Assembly (NCBI GenBank): GCA_963556255.1
Contig: OY744604.1
Span: forward strand, 96,094,261 to 96,158,260
Direction of reading: 5' to 3'
From: Allolobophora icterica
Taxonomy: Eukaryota > Annelida > Clitellata > Crassiclitellata > Lumbricidae
DNA: 64,000 nucleotides
The translations under genes and the position numbers were made by a program. Shown piece after piece: positions 9,228-20,263 of this stretch (the first letter of the stretch is position 1; every line of letters begins with the position of its first letter). The notes under the pieces are model-generated. The model was given only the letters and a program-made list of their open reading frames with translations. It made no database searches and had not been told where the DNA came from.

Positions 9228-11973
9228 ATGATGAAACTCAAATTTGTATTTACATTTAAGATGATGGAGTATGTTGACAAATTGAAGGAGGTAACTATAT
9301 CTGAATTCATTGTTGGGGCATGCCAGTTGCTTCCGAAGTCGTATGATGCTATTTATGAACCTCTCCATTTCGGAAACGAATATGGCATACACTGTGGCAG
9401 TACTATGGAGTTCTACATACGACCATTGAATTCATGCATCAACGACATTGATGTATTAATCTTACAATGTGATCAATTGGCCTTCGCAGAAGATACTCCA
9501 GTATTGCCAAATGATGTGAGTCGCTTACACGATGCGATCCAATGCTACAGGATGGAGCCACACCTCAGGTTCCCAGGATTTGTTCGACTTCGACTTTGGG
9601 GGGAAATGAATTACAGCTGGAAATACAAAACATATGAATTTACCCGTACAACAGATATTATATACTATATTGCCGACATGGCTGCTACTCAACCATTTAC
9701 CGTGCGAGGTCCAGCAATTGCGCTTGAAAATAGTGCAGATATGGTCAAGGGCTTGTGGTGCCCTCGGTGGCCTAAAGAAGCCCAAGGTTGGTCTAAACGA
9801 CCTAGAAATCACGGATGGCCGATGATTGCTACAATCTCCGTTGTGGTACAACAAGGTTGTCATTTGGTATACGCTCAGCACCGTGCTTGTAGGAACGACA
9901 GACTACAGTGGAGAATGTCATTTTCAGTGGCAGAAGTAATTTTGCTTCAAAGTTGGAGTCAAGTTCAGCAGATTGTCTATCATATCCTCAGATTCTTCTC
10001 CAAGAGGGAATTAATACAAAAGGATTGTCCAAAGGAAGATGAGGTTCTCTGTACATATCACTTAAAGACGCTGATGTTATGGTCTTGTGAAGAGATGTCA
10101 CCAGAATGGTGGATTTCATCTTCGATTATTGTAATCTGCTGTGAGTTGCTTAAAAAGCTTTCAGAATGGCTAAAGAGGAGAAACTGTCCGAATTATTTTA
10201 TTCCTGAAGCAAATTTATTTCATGAGCGATTCAGTTCGACAATTCTTGACGAAGTTGAAAGACAACTGAATATATTCTGCAATTCGGACATCATCTGTCA
10301 ATGGTTCGCGAAAAATTACTTAGTTCCAGTAATTCCAAGAAATTTGAAAGTTAAACAAATTGTTGATTTTTCAGAATGCCTGCTCCCTCTCATTGAATAT
10401 CGAGAAAGATTGCGGTCGAAATCCTTCGATTTATTGATTTTTGATAGCTGCACTCGTGGAACTCGAAGAAAACAAGTCCATTTTAAGTCAAATGCGTATA
10501 CTGAGAGGATCTACACTGTTAGGAGGTGGAAGAACGTCAATATTTCCACTTCCGGTTGACATTTCGTGTTTCATATACTTAGATAAAACTGTGCTTTGTT
10601 TGAATTCTGCATATAGTTTAGGTTATGGAGAACTATCATTGGATGGTGAACTATACGAATATGTCAAAGGAATTTTCTTTAAACCTAAAATCCTAAGGAG
10701 TCAATATCATCTATTTCCTGAACCCTTAACAGCAGAGAAAAGCCAGTGTGAATTTTTGCGAGCACAAGAATTGATGGAAAATTTAACTGGGTCAAATAGT
10801 CCTTCAGAATTTCAACTGTTGTCTGTTATGTCGAAAGAGTTTCTCAGAAAGGCTCTGGAATTTGACGATTCTCAATCCAACGCCATTCCTGCAGCGGCTT
10901 TGGCCTATCTGGCTGCTCTCCATTTTGCATTATCAGAAAACCTATTAGTAATGGAACTCTGCTCAGCAGTCTTGTTGGGTGAAACGAACGAAATAGAAAA
11001 TGAAACATTAAATGCACGTTGTTTGTTCTTTATTAACGATGTTGTTAGAATCGTCGCACTTATTCTACTTTGCAAGAAGTTTAGAGGAAATATGCATTTC
11101 AGTAAGAGACAGATTTATCTTGATCTACGTCTTACACCCAAGGTGTTTGCTTATTATTTGACAGTAACATCTGCTGAAAGAATATCTAAACAAATGAAAT
11201 TGAATCCTGATTTGCCTACATCATCATTTCCTTTAGACCAATATATTTTGGCCTTCGCCAAACAAAAGACAGGCATTTTGAGGAAGCCAGGCATTTGTTT
11301 GAAACCTGCCAGGCATTGTGTATATCGCAGAACGGATTCAGTGACAACAAATGCGACTTTATGTTTGAATAATTTGTTTGTTAAAGAAAATCTAATCGAT
11401 TATTTAACGGAATATGCTTTAGAGAATATGACATCATTCTGCAGTGTGATCTACAAAGACTTTGGCATCCAGTGCAACACAGCTGACTGCTATCGTGCTT
11501 TATACCTTTATAGGTGTCGCCAATATGGTGAAGTGTTGCATTTATGTGAAGAAATTCTGAAGGAGCCTGATCTGCAGAGCAATTTAAAGAGGTTTGCTTT
11601 TGCGAATGTTTTGGTGAAGCCACCGTTTGACTCGTTTTTCGATAGAGACGTACAATCATTGGTAGGACTGAGTACACTCTTTCATTTTTTATCACCTCTG
11701 AATGACGATTATGTGCGGAAATATAAGTTACCTGCGCACTTTATTCAGGAGCATATGCACAGTGACTCTCTTCTGATGCATTATATTAAAACAAGTGATC
11801 ATTGTCTAGGACGACATTTCGTTGCGAGATATTTGAAGCTCAGATGTTGTATCGATTGTGATCGTCCGTTTAGAAAAGCATTGTCCGAGGTTTCTACAAT
11901 GAAGAGTAGCCTGCCGTTTGACCACATTATGCACCGGTTTCTTCTACAACGATATCGTAACATTAAATTTTAA
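9228..11973 (+). pseudogene. Mab-21/cGLR family copy B: full length but frameshifted
   Basis: Two overlapping open frames (9228-10559 and 10441-11973) together encode a complete family member. The first contains the nucleotidyltransferase core: CGSTMEFYIRP (GS motif, residues 57-58), INDIDVL (D73 and D75), ADMVKGLWC with the presumed third catalytic Asp, WPKEAQGW, LSFSVAEVILL-type motif and CTYHLKTLMLW. The second contains the C-terminal helical extension. Comparison with copy C shows a net loss of about 32 bp near 10440-10490, which shifts the frame. That is the only lesion seen. Copies C and E suggest the true start is 9261 (MMEY), because 9228-9260 corresponds to intron sequence in C. The linker before the third Asp is about 20 residues shorter than in the intact copies. 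The shared promoter block is missing. Sequencing error at the indel is a weaker alternative, since 32 bp is too much for a simple miscall. Confidence 0.85.
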
Positions 11974-12109
11974 CAACAGAGTTTAATTCGGTAAATGACC
12001 AGATGATGCTTTCCATTGTTAATTTGATTTTTTTTCTGTTTTGTAAAGCTGAAGGCTGTAAATAATTTCTGAAGTCAATTTGTGTAATTGCATAAACAGC
12101 ACCCATCTG

Positions 12110-12190
12110 TTCTCTGAGTAGTGAACACTGGGAGAGGCGCTTTATGGATGTTTAGATACAATACAATACAATACAATACAATACAATAGA
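12110..12190 (+). mobile_element. Retroelement 3' end with ATACA tail
   Basis: GAGAGGCGCTTTATGGATG followed by about seven units of ATACA (12160-12190). This resembles the GCGCTATATAAATG retroelement end seen elsewhere in the window, here with a pentanucleotide tail. Confidence 0.45.
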
Positions 12191-12299
12191 ACATTTACTC
12201 GTTGATTCCTATAGGTAACTGAGCGGGAGCACCTCTGTGAGTTAGTTAGAGGGCGCAAGTACAAGTGCAACTGTCATTGAAATTATTATTGTTATCAGG

Positions 12300-12575
12300 A
12301 ACTTATATAGCACCACTCAAAGTCAGAGGCGCTCTCGACCCGGGTCAGTCTCTTCACTGACGAAAAGAAAGGTTTCTAGAGCTTCTGGAACAGGGGAGGA
12401 GGATATCATCCCTAGGGCTTTAGGCATGCGGTTCCAGCTGGAGGGGCTCGCAACAGCAAAACTCCGAGACTGGGCCATGACAGTGCGTATCCGAGGGACT
12501 ACCGAGTGGCCACAGGCCGACGACCGGAGAGACCAGACCAGACAAGTGCCTGCTTTACGCGACCACAACACGAAT
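12300..12575 (-). mobile_element. C-terminal end of a CR1/L2/jockey-like reverse transcriptase ORF
   Basis: The minus-strand frame 12571-12323 contains RSFAVASPSSWNRMPKAL and PEALETFLF. This is the R-x-F-S-V-A-x-P-x-x-W-N-x-L-P...F-K-x-x-L-K-T-x-L-F pattern that ends the ORF2 of many CR1/L2-type non-LTR retrotransposons. It is followed on the minus strand by GTGGTGCTATATAAGTTCC and an AAT-like tail, the family's 3' end. Only about 80 codons remain. Confidence 0.7.
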
Positions 12576-12649
12576 AGCTATGCTTACGCTACCATTTGTA
12601 TCTTCAAAAACATTGGTCTGAACCGAGTCAAACAGTACAATGCATTTCA

Positions 12650-13263
12650 TTGATGCACGCTGTAATCACGACAATGGAGGAATTCTATCAGAGTCGACTC
12701 TTGGAATTTGCTCACAATCGAAACCACATACCAATATTTAAATTGCGGTGCATGATGGAGCAAATTTCATATGTAAACAAGGATTCAATTATTGCAACTA
12801 ATTTCAAAGGTGTCTTCAAGTTATCATCAGAACATTCCAATGATATATATACGAAGTTAATGCAGAGTGTGGCGTTTGGCAATGTCACATCGGAAGAAAT
12901 GGTAGTTTCTGTAAGCACTTGTGTGCTGTTGCCTATCATTTCAACCAAGAGGTACCAAATGAACAAAAGGTCAGCGATGACAATCGCTACCTTGCAGCAA
13001 AAGTGGCACACGGTGATGATTGTCCAGGAAAAGAATTTTACACCTGGTTTAGAAATGACGTTGTCATTGCCTATGAAGAAACAGATATGGTTCAATTTGA
13101 GATGGCTTTGCATAAACAGCTAGAATGTAACGCTAGTAATTCCAGCAAAGCACCTGATACCAGAAAAGAAAGCCTTCTGCAAGAAACAAGACAAACTGCT
13201 GCTTCATTTGAGAGTAAAGTCGTTAATTCAATTGGAAATAAGCAAACGCTTCAACGTTTTTAA
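12650..13263 (+). pseudogene. SWIM-type zinc-finger gene relic (probably transposase-derived)
   Basis: In frame 1 from 12868 the translation reads CGVWQCHIGRNGSFCKHLCAV, close to the SWIM signature CxC-x-IG-x-x-G-x-x-CKH-x-x-AV, with one cysteine replaced. It then stays open to 13261 (YHFNQEVPNEQ, DDNRYLAAKVAHG). The preceding ~65 codons (FKLRCMMEQISYVNKDS, SSEHSNDIY) are in frame 2, so there is a frameshift near 12865. SWIM-finger proteins of this kind are abundant in marine invertebrate genomes and often derive from MULE-like transposases. No transposase core is visible here, so the origin is inferred. Confidence 0.5.
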
Positions 13264-16194
13264 ACGATGACTTAAGAATTGTCGCAACGCCACTCAACTG
13301 ACATCTTTCTTCAGCACGGTAGGTGGAGGCATTCCTCGTCTGAAGCGATCAGGTGCTTGTGTGGTAAATGATAAAGGTAACGCGCTTTACTGGTTGGTTG
13401 GAGTCCAACCTAAAAGTAACGCGTTACCTTTATCAGATTGCTTATGCTCCACGAAGCCTAATAACTTAAGAAGGTAAAGTTCCTATTTTTCAACAGTATA
13501 TGCCTATATAGATTACATATAAGGAAGCCTATATTAGCCTTTATAATAGGCTCATAATTGCTTATATCAGCTTCGTACGTTGCTACATGTTTATAAAAAC
13601 GTGAACGTTTTACAGTTCTCTCTAAATCCAATCTTAATCGTTTCTCTCTTTTCTCCAACCGACCGAAATTCAACCACACTTCTCCGACGGATTATGTTAT
13701 TTGAATTTTATTTCACATGAAGCGAACATCGAATGATAATACATTGGTATTATGATGACGGCGTTATGGCAATCATTACATTAGATTTTAGATTAAATTA
13801 GATTTGAGATTAGATTAGATTAGATAATACCTTTACCTGAACTAATTTAAAATGCTAGATATACGAGTATGTGCTTAGTACTATTTAAATTGGCCTATAG
13901 GGGCTTATATTTTAAAATGTTGCATCTGAGCTACATTGAGGCGGCCTCGTACAGCAAACTCTGATGTGGGTGATCCAAAGGAAATCAATAATTGTCTTTC
14001 AAAAGATTCTGGATAAAGAAACATTGAATGGAACAACAACAAAAATATATACAACTGAAGAAATTAAATGAGTAATGAGTATTTTGCTATCATTTGCGCA
14101 TTCTGTAACATTGGTGTAGGCAAGCGGATTTCTTTTCCATTATTTCTTCCTGGTTGATCGTTCAGCTTCAGTCACGCATTTCCTTACTGGACATAATCTC
14201 ATTGATCCTACTGTGTATTACATTTTTTAAAAGAAACAATTGCGGTTGAAACATGGAGTTAAATGAATACTGATAGGTTTCTCTGCATTACAGTATATTT
14301 ATTTTCATATTTATTAACGCTTTCCCCTAGAGCTCACTTCCCGTTATGCAAGCATTGGTCACGTGCTTAAGTATGACTTCGTATCATGATCAGGAAGTTA
14401 CGTTGAGAAACCTTCACGTATGCAATTGTCGTCGAGTAGGCCCTATAATCTTAATAGATGTCTGAAGTTCAATTGTTTGATTTTCTTTATCAAAACTCCT
14501 CGTTAAATTTTAAGCGCCGCTGAAGGAAAGTTGTTGTTTAGTAGAAACCTTAATTTAATTTTTTCACGAATTAGGCTCTGAACTTTACTGCTAAAGTTAT
14601 ATGTAGACTTTCTGTACAATTAGATATTTTATACTATTAGAAATGTGACTTAGACTAAAAATTTGATACTTCTACCTGCTGGGTTTTTACGCAATTGCGG
14701 GAGCAACAGAAAAGTCCCCACACGTTTGACACGGTAGCATGCCAATTAAAGTTCTCGTGAGCTTGACATTAAATCACTTCAATGATCCACAATCGATATG
14801 CTAACTGGCGTCATAAGTGACGAACGACCTACTACCTAATTTCATTTTTTATCAGCATTTTTTATCAGTTTCTCCCATACAGTAGACTAATTTAATTATT
14901 TTAAATAGCCTGCGAACTCGGCCTGTGTAAAACTGTTAAGCTTTTGTACTTAAATTTCGGTAAATACAACGGAGATTGTGTTTAGGCATTAGGGCACTAG
15001 GCCCCATTGTAGTCAGTAATTTGCGCGAGGTCTCACAAGTGGGGTCCGATTAGAAATAAAAGGCGCTGAGACACGGCTAATTGGCTGTCAAGCAGTTCTT
15101 AAAAGATTAGATGTAAGATAAGCTAAGAAGGGATATACTACACATCTGTTTTATTAAACAATTAAACTATTCTGAAAAATGGCCTGTAAGCCTTTTGGAT
15201 TGGTTGGAACTCGTGTGCTAATGAAGAAGATAAAGAGTGATCTTAGCAGACTGTGATTTTTTGGTCTTTATCTTGATACCAAGAATGCAAGATTTTCTGT
15301 GGGCGGGAAATTATTTTAGGGGAGAGCAAATTGACAACTTTAAAATAAATTATTATCAAGAATTTTACCTAATTTATAATTATGTATTTTCGCATTCAAA
15401 ATCGCGTTGGAACTGGTGTAATATAATAATGATAATCAAAAGATTTAATTTTTTTAAAAATAATATGCGCAAAATCCAAAGGCCAAATGTCCTCCTTTCC
15501 CCATCCGGACGCCCATGTTCCTATGGTAAGGGAAATACGTGTAGGAATCACAGGATAGGAAACATTTCGTCACTTTGAAACAGTTTTATATTGCATAGTA
15601 TACGTACTAGTGGTCTACTATGCACATGGCATTATTTCTAATATACATGTATTGTACTATCATTTAAAGTTGATTACGAATTTGCCATACAAAAGACACT
15701 TGCCCCCACGCAAGAAATCCTGGATCCGCCACTGAGTAGAGGTTTATCGTGTTCATGTTCTAGATATTCACCCATAACAATTTGCCATTGTTCTACTTCA
15801 CTTTACCTGTGTGTGATTAAACGGTTAAAGATAGTTCGACATCTGATTTTTTATCAGTAAGACTGCATGGTTCAGACTATCTTGGTACGAGAATACTTAC
15901 GGATAGGTGGTTGGTTGAAGTTTAGGAATATTTCTTTACTGACACCAAGAAATCCGAATAAGGATTAGAGGTTATCCTCTCAGAGACTGGTAAGTACATA
16001 CCTTTACCTTCTGAGTAATCTGTGTGTTCCATAATTTAATATCTTCTACCATTTGTGTTATCTGTGGAAGTAAAATTTGAAGATTATTGCACCAGTTTAC
16101 CTAAACGCTCTTAAAAGTAGTGTCTGGTTTGGCTAGGGCGCGATGACATAAATTGTCTGGTGTCATGGTGCACTCTTTTTCCCCCAGACGGCTT
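13264..16194 (+). other. B-C spacer, first part: duplicated non-coding blocks, no gene seen
   Basis: 14300-14830 carries the spacer block also found at 18300-18810 (CACGTGCTTAAGTATGACTTCGTA..., TGCCAATTAAAGTTCTC...), so this spacer holds that block twice. 15760-16120 repeats the sequence around 5100-5650 and 29600-29940. 13780-13830 is a TTAGAT-type microsatellite. The open frames at 13458-13679 and 15237-15578 have no recognisable similarity and are not conserved in the other spacers. Confidence 0.6.
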
Positions 16195-17240
16195 TGCAAT
16201 CGCAATCGTAATCTCCAGATTTGTAGAGCGTCCAAAAAGGCGTGTAGTCAAATCATAATCGATGGCGGGGGAGGGGTGAAATCGGCTCCAGTTCCCGCAG
16301 GCGGACAGTCATAAGGCTAAGGTGGACGGTGTTTAAAGTTGAAGCGGAATCGGGATAAGATTTGTGAAAGAGCAGCGTTTTCAGTGTTGAGTGAAAGACC
16401 TGCAAGATGGCAAGTGGTGAGGTTTTGATGAGCCCGAATGATGGATCAGATATTTTGTCGTAAAACTGGCGGGAGTTTGTTCCATAGAGATGAAAAAGCT
16501 ATGGCTATGGAGTGATTCGAAAGTTTAGTGATGAGGTGACGGAAGGACGGAGAAGTGTTAGGTCGGAAGAGGAGCGGGTTCAGCGAAATGGTTGGACCGT
16601 GAACAGCTGACGGAGATAGAAGGGATGGGAGGATTGAAGTGTATTGTAGGTGAGTGATATGACTTTATGTATATTCTATTCTTTCGGGTATTTAAGCCAG
16701 TGGAGTAATTTATGGACATGATTGACGTGGTGGTGCTTTGGGCCATTAGTCACAGCACGGGCGAGGGTATTCTAGAGGCGGTTTATTTGATTGATGTCTA
16801 TGTTCAGAAGAGCGAGTTGCATTAGTCTAGGCTTGCGTGAACTATAGATGTAGCGATTATAGATGCCGTTTTGAAGTGGAGCATAGGACGGAATCTGCGA
16901 AGGTCACGGATATGCATGAAGCAAGAGCGGGAAATATGGGTGATGTTTCCGGATAAGCTTCTAAGGTATTGGTTGAAGATCGCACCTAGGTTACAGACAG
17001 TGAATGTGTCGGTGGATACAGAGTCAATGATGGGAGAATAGAGGGATCTGGAATTTTCTTTAGTTGGTCATACAGGTCTATAAGTATGAATTCAGTTTTA
17101 TAGGGATTCAAGCACAGGAAGATTTGATGTCATCCAGAAGAAGATTTGGGTAACCACATGGAGAAGCTAATCCATGGATTGGGAGAAGCTGTTTGGAGAG
17201 AGCGAGAGATCAGTAGTTGGGTGATCGACGATGTAGCTTA
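16195..17240 (-). mobile_element. Non-LTR retrotransposon reverse transcriptase, C-terminal third, decayed
   Basis: Read on the minus strand in shifting frames: CNLGAIFNQYLRSLSGNI, HISRSCFMHIRDLRRFRP, IVHASLDxCNSLF, HWLKYPKE, YNTLQSSHPFYLRQL, SLWNKLPPVLR and FHSTLKTLLFHKSYPDS. This is the usual order of the thumb and C-terminal region of CR1/jockey-like RTs, ending near 16340. Several stops and frame changes make it non-functional. The sequence beyond the end (16204-16240) matches the relic at 381-415. Confidence 0.8.
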
Positions 17241-17750
17241 GTTTAACAAGTTTAAAAGGTCACAGTGATGCCTAGCGCATGCTCTTTATTGCAACACAAT
17301 TTAATTTGGCATATAGGCGTAGTCGATTTACCATTTAAAATTCACTGCATTTATGAGTTTAGAAGCTCACCTCGAAGGCAGGATTATTATTGTTTACGGA
17401 TAACAAAAATTAAGGATTTTCAGCTACGTACAAATTAACCACTACAACCCTGTGCATTTGAAGAATTCACCGGAGCTTTAGATACAATCTTAGGGCATAT
17501 AGTATAACTATAAGGCCTAAGTAAATTTCACAGCATGTCGGCGTTGAAAAGATTATGTTGGAGACAAGCGCATTGCACGTGAATAACTAAATAGCAGACA
17601 TGTCATAACACGTTTTAGGTGTCATAAAATTCTGAAACTCATGTGATAATGTGCTAAAATGGAGATGCAAAATAAAATAAGAAACTGATTGCGACTGGCT
17701 TTTTATAAACTGCGACAGTATGTAAAGTAACGTTTCCATTTATCATGATT
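17241..17750 (+). repeat. B-C spacer block homologous to 5750-6150
   Basis: ACAAGTTTAAAAGGTCACAG, TCTTTATTGCAACACAATTTAATT and GAATTCACCGGAGCTTTAGATA recur at 5760-6010. Non-coding. Confidence 0.7.
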
Positions 17751-17754
17751 TTGG

Positions 17755-18290
17755 TAACCCGACAAAAGCGAGCAGGACAAAAGCGCGCCGACAAATGCGC
17801 GCCGTAACAAATGTGCGCCGACAAAAGCGCGCAGGACTAGGCAATAAAAAACATAAGTTGTTTGATAGTAGTTTAATAGCAGAAGCACATAGAAAATATA
17901 CTAAACATATTAGAAATAACCGTGTAAAATATACTAGAAACTACCGTGTAACGGAAACTTGATGTTTGATAGCATACTAAATATACAAGAAATAACCGTG
18001 TCGTGTTATTCATATGTAAAATAAAACCAGTTTATATGCAAATAAGTTATTTACGGTCTTCTCCTTAATGCTCTAATTGGACGTTAATTGCGTTTCACTT
18101 CCACAGGTCTATGGTTGTAGCCTGTATACCTACTTCTGAGGGGTAGCCTACTTATGAAGTTAGGCGGTGCGTTATTGACAATTAACAAACAATAATTTTA
18201 TAAATTTGCGCGCATTTGTCGGGGCTGTTTTCATTGCGCGCTTTTGTCGGCGCGCATTTGTCCTGCGCGCTTTTGTTACGGCGCCTCATA
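17755..18290. mobile_element. Non-autonomous DNA transposon with repeated GACAAAAGCGCGC termini
   Basis: The left end (17758-17840) has five units of the type GACAAAAGCGCGCCGACAAA, alternating AAAAGCGCGC and AAATGCGCGC. The right end (18205-18290) carries the same units in reverse complement. The roughly 360-bp A+T-rich interior has no ORF. This is the structure of a MITE with long, internally iterated terminal inverted repeats. It is absent from the corresponding place in the spacer upstream of copy D. The exact ends and target-site duplication were not determined. Confidence 0.7.
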
Positions 18291-19330
18291 TTTATTAACG
18301 CTTTCCCTTAGAGCTCAACTATTGGTATTCTAGCATATTGGTCACGTGTTTAAGTATCAATTCGTACCATTATCAGGAAATTGCATTGACAAAATTCACA
18401 TATTATATGGGACTTTTACGATTTCAGTTTTAATGGATGCGCGAAGTTCACTGTTTGATTTTATTCATCAACACTCTGTTAAACATTTGACAATCGCTTA
18501 AGGAAAGTTATAGTTTAGTCGAGGCATTCATTTAGCTGTTTCACAAATTAGAGCATGTATTTAATCATAAAAGTACATTGTACACTACTGGTTCAATTAA
18601 ATATTTCTGTACTGCAAAGATGTGATTTACACAGAAAATTTGATTTTCTGTCTCCTCTGATTTTAAGCTAGCGCGGGAACATCAGGTCCACACACCGGGC
18701 CACACGTTAGAATTGGTTACATGCCAATTAAATTCTCTTGAGCTCGAGATTAAGTCGTTTAAATAAGTCAAAATCGGTATGCGAACTGGCATCAAACTCG
18801 TCTTGATGCACTCTTTAGCAGTTCAAAGGCGAGAGATACTAAACCGACTAGGGAACCAATGCAGCTCGTTGCTACAGTGTTAATCTATGCACGTAACACG
18901 GGTATTAAGCGTTGAGATCACGTGATGATCGTGACGATGACTACAAAAACGAAGATGGTGATGATGATATATAGCGAAAAGCCCTCTTGCGGCCTCGCGT
19001 TGCTGTGGCACTTCATAGGAGGAGGGAGTCAGTTCAGCGTGATGCCATGCCTCAGCTCCGTAGCACACAAGTGGTTTAGCAAGAAGGCACTCACTACGTC
19101 CTACTAATGGAGGTTTACTTCTTGCATCAATTTCCACGGCTTGTTTTATCAGGATAGCAGGAGTGGCGTCCTTGGTTCTCGGATATGGCACGATTATCGT
19201 CCCCGACGACGCACCTGTGTTCTTTCTCATCTTACCAGAAGTCTTCACCTCGGTTTCATCAGAAAGTTCTGGTAACTTAAATACCTCAGGAAAGGGAACC
19301 TGACTCAAATCCAGTATCACTAGTCCTCTC
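18291..19330. repeat. Spacer block upstream of copy C, with a conserved open segment on the minus strand
   Basis: Homologous to 6850-7640 (inverted) and 30600-31090. A 146-codon minus-strand frame spans 19320-18880. Its segment ARSKPPLVGRSECLLAKPLV...GAEAWHHAELTPSSYEVP stays partly readable in the other two copies (ARSKPPLV and AEAWPHAEL in both), but there it is broken by stops. I do not recognise this peptide. It may be an old exon or an old repeat carried along with the unit, so I do not call it a gene. Confidence 0.6.
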
Positions 19331-19837
19331 GACTATCTCACGCAGGGTTGCTGGGAGCCTACGTAACAATTCCTGCCTAAAATGGGATTAGCAAAAACTG
19401 TCAAGGAATTCCACCCTATTATCATTCACATGTATTTCATTAAATCAGATAGTTGATAGACAACAAAGGTATTACACAATTTAAGCACAGAAATAACAAT
19501 TTCTGTGTATTCGCTTCTATCGCGCAAACAACAGATCCTCTCTAATAAGGGCGAGTGTAGAAGCGTAGAAGTGTAGAAGCGTGTAGAGTGTAGAAGCGAC
19601 TAGTTCTATACATTGGCTAGAGAACGAGATTAGACGCACGTGCTTATGTAGAGCAACTCTGCAAATAATAATCGGGAGCCGAATAATAGATTTCTACTTT
19701 CAATAAAAGAAATTGAAAGAACTCCCTGCCACACGACGTTTGCGTTAAGACCTATCCAGCAAGTGTTATAGCGTCAGTTAACTCGCCTTCGATAACGGGT
19801 TGTCTAAATTTTCACTTCTAAATCTTATCGCCTGCTT

Positions 19838-19885
19838 TGTCTAACTTCTATGTCTAACTTCTATGTCTAACTTCTATGTCTAAAA
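19838..19885. repeat. 13-bp tandem repeat (ATGTCTAACTTCT), about 3.5 copies
   Basis: Nearly perfect tandem copies in the far 5' flank of copy C. The homologous place upstream of D (about 31125) has a single degenerate copy. Confidence 0.85.
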
Positions 19886-19987
19886 ATCAATTCGAAATCA
19901 AACAAAATTCAACACCAATTCAAGGAGCAAAGAACGGGTGCCTCCAACCTCCATCAGCGTTTGAACACAAGTGCCAGTTCTGGATCA

Positions 19988-20263
19988 GTCACGTGACCTC
20001 CAAATCCAAAAGTGGCGCCACCGATCGAGATCGGCTAAAAATAACCCCAAGCTGTAGTAAGGCCTTACACGAGTCGCCTCCCAGCAAACCGCATATGGTA
20101 ATGTAACTATTACAACAGAACTCTACTCAGTGATGGGAAAAAGTAAGTTCTCCTCGTAGGCGCAACAGTCCAGAGGTTCGCCACAGATGATACGATGATG
20201 GCTTCGTTATTTTATACTACACGAAGATGACGAAACTAAAACTTATGTAATTATACATTTCAG
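19988..20263 (+). promoter_or_regulatory. Promoter-like block and 5'UTR intron of copy C
   Basis: The palindromic box GTCACGTGAC at 19988-19997 is conserved upstream of copy D (TCACGTGACC, 31261-31270). It is an E-box of the type bound by USF/MITF/TFEB-class factors. At 20140-20148 AAAGTAAGT forms a good 5' splice site. Immediately before the start codon ATTATACATTTCAG (20250-20263) forms a 3' splice site, defining a 121-nt intron (20143-20263). Copy D has both sites at the same relative places. C has no clear TATA box (GCATATGGTA where D has TATAAAT). Transcription start not determined. Confidence 0.55.

Noticed and set aside
9525..9881. Minus-strand frames of 118-166 codons over copies B, C and D (also 20459-20944 and 31737-32237)
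   Set aside because: They are antisense to the conserved nucleotidyltransferase coding sequence and are conserved only because the sense frame is.
18880..19320. Independent 146-residue protein-coding gene
   Set aside because: Homologous copies in the other spacers have stops and frame changes and no start codon is shared. Kept as a finding only.
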